From positions 1 to 64,000 of the forward strand of contig JASGKO010000042.1 in the NCBI GenBank assembly GCA_049840595.1: 64,000 nt of DNA, in the 5' to 3' direction. This document shows positions 35,134-45,386 of the stretch, one piece after another. The notes below the pieces were generated by a model that did no database searches, had not been told where the DNA came from, and was given only the letters and a program-made list of their open reading frames with translations. Numbering within the stretch: the stretch's first letter is position 1; each line of letters starts with the position of its first letter. This stretch comes from JASGKO01 sp049840595. GTDB lineage: Bacteria; Verrucomicrobiota; Verrucomicrobiia; Chthoniobacterales; Chthoniobacteraceae. Both the position numbers and the translations under genes were made by a program.

Positions 35134-38100
35134 ATGATCCAGTTGAAAAAAGGAATGTCGGTCAAAAAAATGAAGCCGGCGGCCAATCGCCGGTTCACCA
35201 GTCCCGCCAAGGGGCTGAAATTTCGCCGCCTCTTCAGCGACGAAGCGGTCAAGCCCTTCGACCAGATCGAATGGGACAAGCGCACTGCCAAGATCACGGA
35301 CGACAGCGGCAAGGTCATTTTCGAGCAGAAGGACGTGGAAGTGCCCAAGTCCTGGAGCGAACTGGCGACGAAAATCGCGGTCTCGAAGTATTTCTACGGC
35401 GACATCGCCAACGGCACCGACCCCTATCAAGGTGGTCGCGAAAACTCCGTGCGCCAGCTCGTCCATCGCGTCACCCGCACGATCACCGATTGCGGCATCG
35501 CCGACGGCTACTTTGCCGATGCGAAGAGCGCCGAGATTTTCTACGACGAGCTCACCTGGTTGTGCGTGAACCAATACGGGGCCTTCAATTCCCCGGTGTG
35601 GTTCAACGTGGGCCTCCACCACCAGTATGGCGTGGGCAAGGATCGCGGCGAGGGCAACTATTTCTACGACCGCGAAGCCGGCGAGGCCCGTCGCGCTCCC
35701 ACTCAATACGAATACCCGCAGGGCAGCGCCTGCTTTATCCAATCGGTTGCCGACGACATGGAGGACATCATGCGCCTCGCGACCAGCGAAGCGATGCTCT
35801 TCAAGTATGGCAGCGGCACCGGTAGCGATCTTTCCACCCTCCGCTCGACCCGCGAGAAGCTCAGCGGCGGTGGCAAGCCAAGCGGCCCGCTCTCGTTCCT
35901 GAAAATCTACGACCAGGTCGCCGCCACCGTGAAATCCGGCGGCAAGACCCGGCGCGCAGCCAAGATGAACACCCTCAAGGACTGGCATCCCGACGTGGAG
36001 GAATTCATCGAGGCGAAAATGAAGGAAGAGCGCAAGGCTTGGGCGCTCATCGAGCAGGGCTACGACGGCAGCTACAACGGCGAGGCCTACGGCTCGGTGA
36101 TGTATCAGAATGAAAACCTCACCGTCCGCGTGAGCGACGAGTTCATGAACGCCGCCCTCGAAGGCCGTGAATGGTGGACGAAGCGGGTGACCGACGGCGC
36201 GCCTTGCGAAAAGAAGGACGCGAAGGCCATGCTCCGCAAGATCGCCGAGGGCACCCACGTGTGCGGCGACCCCGGCATGCAGTTCGACACCACGATCCAC
36301 CAGTGGCACACCTGCAAAGGCACCGCGCGGCAGAACTCGACCAATCCCTGCTCGGAATACCTCTTCCTCGACAACACGGCCTGCAACCTCGCTTCGCTGA
36401 ACCTGCTCCGCTTCAAAAAAGCGGATGGCAGCTTCGACGTCGAGCGGTTCAAGGCCGCAGTGCGCATCTACATCACCGCCCAGGAAATCATCGTCGATAA
36501 CGCGAGCTACCCGATCAAGGAGATCGCGGAGAACTCCCACATCTACCGCACGCTCGGCCTCGGCTTTGCGAACCTCGGCGCGCTCATCATGAGCTACGGC
36601 CTCGGCTACGCCAGCGAGGAAGGCCGCGCCCTCGCGGGTGCCATCACCAGCATCATGACCGGCCACGCCTACGAGCAGAGCGCCGAGCTGGCGAAGGCCA
36701 TGACCCCCTTCCCCGGCTATCACGATGCCCGCTGCTCCGGCGTGGACAAGCCGGTGGCCAAGGACAACGTCGCGCCGATGCTCGAAGTCATCGCCCTCCA
36801 CCGCTCGCACGTTGCGAAGATTCAGGACAGCAGCCGCTTCGGCTACCTCAAGGACGAAGCGTTGAAGTGCTGGGACGGCGCGCTCGCGCTCGGCAAAAAG
36901 CATGGCTACCGCAATGCCCAGGTCACCGTGCTCGCGCCAACCGGCACGATCGGCTTCCTGATGGATTGCGACACCACCGGCATCGAACCCGATATCGCGC
37001 TGGTGAAATACAAGCTCCTCGCCGGCGGCGGCATGCTCAAGATCGTGAACCAGACCGTGAAACCCGCGCTGGAAAACCTCGGCTACTCCGCCGAAGAGAT
37101 CGCGAAGATCATCGCCCACGTGGATGCCCACGACACCATTGAGGACGTCGCCGTTCCTGAAAGCAGCGAGATCATCGCGAGCGGGCTCAAGCCCGAGCAC
37201 GTGGCGATCTTCGACTGCGCATTCAAGCCCTTCAAGGGCACCCGCAGCCTGCACTACCGCGCGCACATCCAGATGATGGCCGCCTGCCAGCCTTTCCTGA
37301 GCGGTGCGATTTCCAAGACGGTCAACCTCCCCGAGACGGCGACCATCGAGGACATCATCAACACCTACGTCGAAGGCTGGAAGCTGGGCCTCAAGGCGAT
37401 CGCGATCTATCGCGACGGCTCCAAGCGCTCCGCCCCGCTCGCGGTGGACAAGAAGAAGCACGGCTCCACCGGCGCCGGCCCAACCGCCGAGGCCGATGCC
37501 GTCTTTGCCGAGAAGGAACAGCTTGAAACCCGCATCGTGGATCTGGAGCAGGAAATCAGCAGCCTGCGCGAAAAGGCCGGCCAGCCGATCCGCCATCGCA
37601 TGCCGGAGACCCGCGTCGCGATCAACCACAAGTTCGAAATCGCCGGCCACAAGGGCTATCTCACCGTCGGCATGTTCGAGACCGGCGAGCCCGGCGAACT
37701 CTTCATCCAGATGAACAAGGAAGGCAGCACGATCGGCGGCCTCATGGATACCATCGCCACCCTCACCAGCATGGCCCTGCAATACGGCGTGCCGCTCGAA
37801 GTCGCTGGTGAAGAAATTCGCCTACCAGCGTTTCGAACCCTCGGGCTTCACCAAGAACCCCGACATCCGCAACGCGACCAGCATCACCGACTACGTGTTC
37901 CGCTGGCTCGGCTGCCAGTTCATCGGCGGCTACAAGGAAGCCACCAGCCCGAACCGCGGCCAGACCGAGCTGCCGATGCGCGAGCTCAGCGAGATCGACA
38001 AGAAGGCGCTCAACCGCCCGGTCAGCGATCTCTCCCGCGAGACGCCCGATGTGATCGACGTGATCACCCACGGCGCCGACAGCGAAGGCCACCCGCACCT

Positions 38101-38257
38101 CAACGGCGGCACCCACACCCACGCCGACCGCGTGAAGGAAGCCATCGGCAGCATGTATATGGACACCACCTGCTCGAACTGCGGCTCCAGCAAAGTGATC
38201 CGCGCCGGTGCCTGCGGCTGCTGCACCGAGTGCGGCACCAGCCAGGGCTGCTCCTAG
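35134..38257 (+). CDS. nrdJ: Adenosylcobalamin-dependent (class II) ribonucleotide reductase (one frameshift)
   Basis: Reduces ribonucleotides to deoxyribonucleotides using vitamin B12, independent of oxygen. Start 35134 (MIQLKKGMSVKKM); an ATG at 35155 is possible. The first 890 codons are intact, with NPCSEYLFLDNTACNLASLN carrying the radical/active-site region, APTGTIGFLMDCDTTGIEPD, and the LHYRAHIQMMAACQPFLSGA block. One indel near 37802 must be bridged. The tail then reads KKFAYQRFEPSGFTKNPDIR and ends in a Cys-rich zinc-ribbon-like element (TTCSNCGSSKVIRAGACGCC). About 1,040 aa, as expected for the large class II form. Confidence 0.93.
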
Positions 38258-38277
38258 CACGCGACGTCAAACCATTC

Positions 38278-38316
38278 ACGCCTCCCATTTCGCAAGAGAT
38301 GGGAGGCGTTTTGTTT
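38278..38316 (+). terminator. Rho-independent terminator after nrdJ
   Basis: Stem CGCCTCCCAT/ATGGGAGGCG with loop TTCGCAAGAG, followed by TTTTGTTTTTT. Confidence 0.88.
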
Positions 38317-38642
38317 TTTCACCACGAAGCGCACACTTTTAAGTCCATCGGACCCTGCATGAAATCCCGCAATCGTGGCCGGTGACCTCACCTGCAACCC
38401 ACGCCCTCCTTCCAAAAACCAATGTCATCCTGAGCGCAATGCAGCGCAGCGAAATAGAGTCGAATGGATCTCTCACTGTTCTGGCGCATTGAGCGCTTCG
38501 ATACAGCAAGAACCCATACCGCCCTTCGGGATCGCCAGCCCGATCATTGGAGCCGGGCAGATCAGCATTGCCATTCGGTAAGATAGCGGATAAAGGCAGG
38601 GGCAAGGCGGTTGTTTCAAGGCCGTTCATCAACGTAACACCT
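38317..38642. other. Intergenic stretch with a partial copy of the 300-bp repeat
   Basis: Between about 38365 and 38500 it matches the 39.4-40.3 kb tandem unit (AATGTCATCCTGAGCGCAAT, then ATCTCTCACTGTTCTGGCGC). No gene is supported. Confidence 0.6.
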
Positions 38643-39197
38643 ATGAAAAAACAAATTGTCATTCTCGGCTGGTTGCTGGCGCTGGTGGCTGGCAGCATCT
38701 TGGCCAAAGCGGATAGTTTTTCCCCCTCCAAAATCGTCATCACCGGCACGCTTCAGGCGCCGTCGAATTATTCAGGCGCGGTGTATTCGAAAACCAGGAC
38801 GATCCATCTCAGCACCCGCGCGTTGCTGGACTACTTTGGCTACCAGAACATTGCCACCACCAAGGCGCACTACTGGTATGACACCTCGACGAGCACCTTG
38901 AAGCTGACGGACCTGAGCAACTCCACCGTGTATGCAACGCTGGCGACCTTCGACGTCAGCTACTTCGCCAGCAGCTACAGTTCCTCGGAAAGCTGGAACA
39001 CCACGAAGAATGGCAACTACCAGGGCTGCTACACCTGCACCGCGCTCAATGATCAGCTGGCCGGGGTGGACCGCTTTGGCGAGAAGTTCACCGACTCCAC
39101 GCAGAGCCACTACACGTTCACCGATAACATCACCGCCTTTGGCCCGATCAATGGAATCCCGGTGATTCTTTCGATGAAGGTGACCGCAACGAAGTAG
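38643..39197 (+). CDS. Secreted protein of unknown function
   Basis: A 184-residue protein with a clear signal peptide (KKQIVILGWLLALVAGSILA, cut near AKADS). The mature part is rich in Ser, Thr and Tyr and predicted to be mostly beta strand (SKTRTIHLSTRALLDYFGYQ, then TSTLKLTDLSNSTVYATLAT). Two cysteines close together (GCYTC) may form a disulfide. No family recognised. The start at 38643 is chosen because it begins the signal peptide; a longer in-frame start would lie in repeat DNA. It stands alone between nrdJ and the repeat island. Confidence 0.65.
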   Translation: MKKQIVILGWLLALVAGSILAKADSFSPSKIVITGTLQAPSNYSGAVYSKTRTIHLSTRALLDYFGYQNIATTKAHYWYDTSTSTLKLTDLSNSTVYATLATFDVSYFASSYSSSESWNTTKNGNYQGCYTCTALNDQLAGVDRFGEKFTDSTQSHYTFTDNITAFGPINGIPVILSMKVTATK

Positions 39198-39208
39198 CGC
39201 GGGTTTCA

Positions 39209-40461
39209 CCGCCGAGGCGCGGAGGCGCAGAGGAGAGGCCAGCGAAAGACGCGGAAAGATGCGAAAAAGGGAAATCCGATCCGCCCGGTCCCCATCGCCT
39301 CCGATCACCCAGCCATCCCGAGTAAAACGGAGCGGCGCGGAATGATATCGAGGACCGGAGCAAAGCGGAGAGAACCGAAGACAATCACGCACACGTCCCT
39401 TTTTCGCAGTCGCGCTCATCGTTCACTTTTCTATTCCAAAAGAATCGCGATAAAACCCGCAAGCGTGGCCGTGACTTCCCCTGCAACCCACGCCCCCCTT
39501 CCAAAACCAATGTCATCCTGAGCGCAATGCAGCGCAGCGGAATGGAGTCGAACGGATCTCTCACTGTTCTGGCACAGTGAGCGCCTCCATCCATTAAAAA
39601 GCCTCGGCGCCCTCCCCGCGCAGAACCATTTGAGCCCCCTTCAACTTCGCTCGGCGTGACCTTTTGGTGGAAAAGCGCGGATTGCCAACGCAAGCTGCAC
39701 ACCACCCTCACGGGCTTACCGCATTTCCATTTGCCCAAAAAAGTCTGCGCTAAAACCCGCAATCGTGGCCAGTGACTTCCCCTGCAACCCACGCCTTCCT
39801 TCCAAAAACCAATGTCATCCTGAGCGCAATGCAGCGCAGCGGAATGAAGTCGAATGGATCTCTCACTGTTCTGGTGCAGTGAGCGCCCCGATGCCGCAAG
39901 AACCCATACCACCCGCCCAGCGCAGAACAATTTGAGCCCCCTCGACTTCGCTCGGCGTGACCTTTTGGTGGAAAAGCGCGGATTGCCAACGCAAGCTGCA
40001 CACCACCCTCACGAGCTTTACCGCATTTCCATTTGCCCAAAAAAGTCTGCGCTAAAACCCGCAAGCGTGGCCGTGACTTCCCCTGCAACCCACGCCTTCC
40101 TTCCAAAAACCAATGTCATCCTGAGCGCAATGCAGCGCAGCGGAATGAAGTCGAATGGATCTCTCACTGTTCTGGCGCAGTGAGCGCCTCAATCCATCAA
40201 GAAGCCTCGGCGCCCTCCCAGCGCAGAACCATTTGAACCCTCTCGACTTCGCTCGGCGTGATCTTTTGGTGGGACGCATGGGTTGCAGGTCAAGCTGCAT
40301 GCCACTAGGACGGGCTCCCTCGACGTCATTCCGCTCCGCTCCATTTTGCTCGGGATGACGGTGTTATAGACGGCGCTTGGGACAGGATGAATCGGATTTT
40401 CCTTTTTCGCATCTTTCCGCGTCTTTCGCTGGCCCCTCCTCTGCGCCTCCGCGCCTCTGCG
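39209..40461. repeat. Repeat island: long inverted arms enclosing tandem ~300-bp repeats
   Basis: The left arm (about 39209-39360) and right arm (about 40318-40461) are inverted copies: GAGGCGCGGAGGCGCAGAGG then AGCGAAAGACGCGGAAAGAT on the left appears reverse-complemented on the right, and the GGAGCGG..GGAATGA blocks just inside also match. Between them lie three direct copies of a unit of about 300 bp (starting near 39445, 39745 and 40048). Each contains AACCCGCAA, AATGTCATCCTGAGCGCAAT, TCTCTCACTGTTCTGG and GACTTCGCTCG. A partial fourth copy is at 38365-38500. Open frames here are short and shared between copies only as repeats, so I read it as non-coding. Confidence 0.8.
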
Positions 40462-40463
40462 AT

Positions 40464-40500
40464 GAAAAAAAGCCCCCGGATTCTCGCGAATCCGGGGGCT
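40464..40500 (-). terminator. Rho-independent terminator after groEL
   Basis: Perfect 13-bp stem AGCCCCCGGATTC/GAATCCGGGGGCT, followed on the minus strand by seven T. Confidence 0.9.
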
Positions 40501-40550
40501 TTCAATTCTTACGGTGAAGCGTCAGGCGCTACCGCAGCGTCAAGCGCCGC

Positions 40551-42191
40551 TTAGTAGTCCATGCCGCCCATGCCGCCGCCCGGAGGCATCGGCAGGGGCT
40601 TTCTCCCTTCCTGGATCTCGGTGATCACCGCTTCGGTGGTCAGGAGCAGGCCGGAGATGGAGGCCGCGTGCTGGAGCGCGCTGCGGGTCACCTTGGCGGG
40701 GTCAACGACGCCAGCCTTGATGAGGTCGACATATTCGCCGGTCGCGACGTTGTAGCCTTCGTTGCTCTTGCGCTTCTTGACTTCGCTGCACGATGAGCGC
40801 GCCTTCCTGGCCCGCGTTGTCGGCGAGCTGGCGGAGCGGGGCTTCGATCGCGCGCTTGACGATCTGGAGACCGATCTCCTCGTCACCTTCGAGCTTCACG
40901 ACTGTCGAGCACCTTCTGGGCGCGGATGAGGGCCGACGCCGCCGCCGGGGACGATGCCTTCTTCCACCGCCGCGCGGGTGGCGTGGAGGGCGTCTTCGAC
41001 GCGGGCCTTCTTTTCCTTCATCTCGGTCTCGGTCGCGGCGCCGACATTGATGACGGCCACACCGCCGGCGAGCTTCGCGAGGCGCTCCTGGAGCTTCTCA
41101 CGATCGTAGTCGCTGGTGGTCTCTTCGATCTGGCGGCGGATCTGATTCACGCGGCCCTGGATGTCGGCTTGCTCGTGCCGGCGCCTTCGACGATCGTCGT
41201 GTTTTCCTTGTCGATGCGTGACGCGCTTGGCGCGGCCGAGGTCTTCGAGGCGTGATGTTCTCGAGCTTGATGCCGAGGTCTTCGGTGATGCAACGGCCAC
41301 CGGTGAGGATGGCGATGTCTTCGAGCATGGCCTTGCGGCGGTCGCCGAAGCCAGGGGCCTTCACGGCGGCGACGTTGAGCGTGCCGCGGAGCTTGTTCAC
41401 CACGAGGGTGGCGAGGGCTTCGCCTTCCACGTCTTCGGCGATGATCAGGAGCGGCTTGCCGGTCTTGGCCACCTTCTCGAGCACGGGGAGCAGGTCCTTG
41501 AGGGAGCTGATCTTCTTCTCGTGGATGAGGATGTAGGCGTTGTCGAGGATGGCTTCCATCGACTCCGGCGTTGGTCACGAAGTACGGGCGAGAGGTAGCC
41601 CTTGTCGAACTGCATGCCTTCGACGACGTCGAGGGTGGTTTCGATCGTCTTGGCTTCCTCGACCGTGATCGTGCCGTCCTTGCCGACCTTGTCCATCGCG
41701 TCGGCGATGATCTCGCCGATCGTGGTGTCCCAGTTGGCGGAAACGGTCGCGACCTGCGCGATTTCCGTGCGGTCCTTGACCTTCTTGCTGATGCGCGCGA
41801 GCTCGGCGATGATCGCTTCGACGGCCTTGTTGATGCCGCGCTGGAGCGAGGTCGGGTTCGCACCGGCGGTCACGTTCTTGAGGCCTTCCTTGTAGATGGC
41901 CTCGGCGAGAACGGTCGCGGTGGTGGTGCCGTCACCGGCGATGTCGCTGGTCTTGCTGGCGACTTCGCGGACGAGCTGGGCGCCCATGTTTTCATACGGG
42001 TCTTCGAGCTCGATTTCCTTGGCGACGGTCACACCGTCCTTGGTGATCGTCGGGCTGCCGAATTTCTTGTCGAGGATGACGTTGCGGCCGGATGGTCCGA
42101 GGGTGGCCTTGACGGCCTTCGCGAGTTTCTCGACGCCGCGCAGGAGGGCCTGGCGCGCGGCTTCGTCGAACTGGAGTTGTTTAGCTGCCAT
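40551..42191 (-). CDS. groEL: Chaperonin GroEL (several frameshifts)
   Basis: 60-kDa chaperonin ring subunit. The first 200 residues are intact: DEAARQALLRGVEKLAKAVK, LGPSGRNVILDKKFGSPTIT and the ATP-site VASKTSDIAGDGTTTATVLA. Later segments occur in other frames: NAYILIHEKKISSLKDLLPV, KAPGFGDRRKAMLEDIAILT, ERLAKLAGGVAVINVGAATE, EGIVPGGG and VKLEGDEEIGLQIVKRAIEA. The end is PPGGGMGGMDY, the usual Gly-Met tail. At least five single-base breaks are needed. Since the segments keep family-level conservation, errors seem likelier than decay, although a decaying extra copy cannot be excluded. It follows groES by 49 bp. Confidence 0.9.
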
Positions 42192-42240
42192 TGTATTAGT
42201 TGATGGATTAGTTAGTTGAGTGATTGATTGATGAGCTGAA

Positions 42241-42537
42241 TTAGCCGATGATGCCGAGGATGTCGTCCTCGCGCATGATGAGGTAGATCTTCGCCGTCGA
42301 TCTTGATCTCGGTGCCGCCGTACTTGCTGATGAGGACCTTGTCGCCCTTCTTGACGGTGAATTCGATGAGCTTGCCGTCGTCATCGCGCTTGCCGGTGCC
42401 GAGGGCGACGACTTCGCCTTCCTGCGGCTTTTCCTTGCGCGGTGTCAGGGATGATGATGCCGCCTTTTTTGATTTCCGTCTGCTTCGAGCGGCTTCACGA
42501 GGACGCGATCGCCGAGGGGTTTAACATTAACTGCCAT
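42241..42537 (-). CDS. groES: Co-chaperonin GroES (several frameshifts)
   Basis: 10-kDa lid of the GroEL chamber. The start at 42537 gives MAVNVKPLGDRVLVKPLEA. Bridging about three single-base breaks, the rest reads IKKGGIIIPDTAQ (mobile loop), EGEVVALGTGKRDDDGKLIE, FTVKKGDKVLISKYGGTEIK and YLIMREDDILGIIG. This is the full family length of about 97 aa. It lies between dnaK (104-bp gap) and groEL. No CIRCE element was found upstream. Confidence 0.88.
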
Positions 42538-42641
42538 AGTAGTTATGCTGTTAGGTTTGTGGTTGTTTGTGGGTTTACGAACATTGCCTGGCCAGCCGAG
42601 GTCGCGGACCACGGCGAATTTAGGTAAAGGGTGGTTATGCG

Positions 42642-44598
<1,957 letters not shown>

Positions 44599-44635
44599 AG
44601 TGTTTTAAAAGAAAATTGAAGTTTCCAACCCCTTC

Positions 44636-44651
44636 AGCAATGGCCGTTCCA
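44636..44651 (-). promoter_or_regulatory. Sigma-54-like promoter upstream of dnaK
   Basis: Minus strand TGGAACGGCCATTGCT, one base from the -24 consensus, with GG and GC 10 nt apart. The predicted start is about 44625, 27 nt before the ATG. An unusual control for dnaK, so uncertain. Confidence 0.35.
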
Positions 44652-44733
44652 GATGCGCTTCAATGTCATAAATAGCTTATAACCAGCATCTTAACAGACA
44701 CCAAAGAACTCCACCCCACGAGCATCAGCGACG

Positions 44734-44760
44734 CCATGTCGCACCCTTTGTGCGACACGA
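44734..44760. promoter_or_regulatory. Inverted repeat upstream of dnaK
   Basis: TGTCGCAC, CCTTT, GTGCGACA: perfect 8-bp arms with a 5-nt loop, inside weaker GCCA/TGGC arms. It is not a CIRCE element. It may be an operator or a transcription end. Confidence 0.4.
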
Positions 44761-44875
44761 TGGCACAATGACACACTCGTCTGTCTCATCCCGAAAAAGC
44801 CGACCCGCTGGAGATGGTGAAATCTTCTACTTGCAGAGTTGCTTAAACCGAAGCAAGGTTCCGCCCTCTGAAAAC

Positions 44876-44966
44876 GGATGGGTGCCGGAGCGGTTGAACG
44901 GGCTCGCCTGGAAAGCGTGTTTAGTCCAAAAGACTAACGAGGGTTCGAATCCCTCCCCATCCGCCA
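44876..44966 (+). tRNA. tRNA-Ser (anticodon GGA)
   Basis: Acceptor stem GGATGGG pairs with CCCATCC, followed by discriminator G and an encoded CCA. The D-arm is GCCGGAGCGGTTGAACGGGC, the anticodon loop CTGGAAA gives GGA, a long variable arm (TTTAGTCCAAAAGACTAA) marks a class II tRNA, and the T-arm is GAGGGTTCGAATCCCTC. It reads Ser codons UCC and UCU. Confidence 0.95.
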
Positions 44967-45386
44967 GAGCTCTAAAGAGCAATGGATACAGAGAAGAGCT
45001 TGAAAATCAGTGCCTTTTGATCGGTGCGAAGGAGTCGGTGGCGCGAGGGGAGGGCAGCTACTCACCGCAAAGGGCGATTGGAGAAAGCGCCATTCGCTTT
45101 CTCGCCCATTCCAAGAATGAGGTCACTCTGAGACACCGAACCTGCGGAGCGGGATTGAAAGGCGTGGCAGAACTTTAAGGTCCGCGAAAAACGCCAATCC
45201 CGCGAAAATGAAGGCGCCCCTTTTCGTGTTTTTCGCGTCTTTCGCGGACTCCACTTCCGTGCGTTCCGCGTTCTCCGTGGATGATTTTTCGCTTTTCGTC
45301 TGCTTTGGTGTCTTTCGCTGGCCAAAAAGCTCTTCGTTGCTCTTCTTGTATTGCTTTCCGGTGTCGTCTTCACTCTTTTGCTTTCG
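44967..45386. other. Intergenic region between tRNA-Ser and tgt
   Basis: No gene supported. It contains a perfect hairpin GAGAAAGCG/CGCTTTCTC (45081-45103) and a paired-end repeat at 45172-45255 that is duplicated at 54688-54772. Confidence 0.5.
45172..45255. repeat. Fold-back repeat, copy 1
   Basis: GCAGAACTTTAAGGTCCGCG at one end, and TTTTTCGCGTCTTTCGCGGA at the other. The ends GGTCCGCGAAA and TTTCGCGGAC are inverted, so the unit can fold back. It is nearly identical to copy 2 at 54688-54772. Confidence 0.75.

Noticed and set aside
39445..40320. Could the three ~300-bp direct repeats be a CRISPR array or integron cassettes?
   Set aside because: The repeated units are far longer than CRISPR repeats, with no short regularly spaced repeats, no cas genes, and no integrase or attC-like ends.
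38365..40461. Several short open frames within the repeats.
   Set aside because: They recur only because the DNA repeats, begin and end at unrelated points, and show no start signal or conserved motif.
42530..42640. A CIRCE element before groES.
   Set aside because: No TTAGCACTC-N9-GAGTGCTAA-like pattern is present between dnaK and groES.
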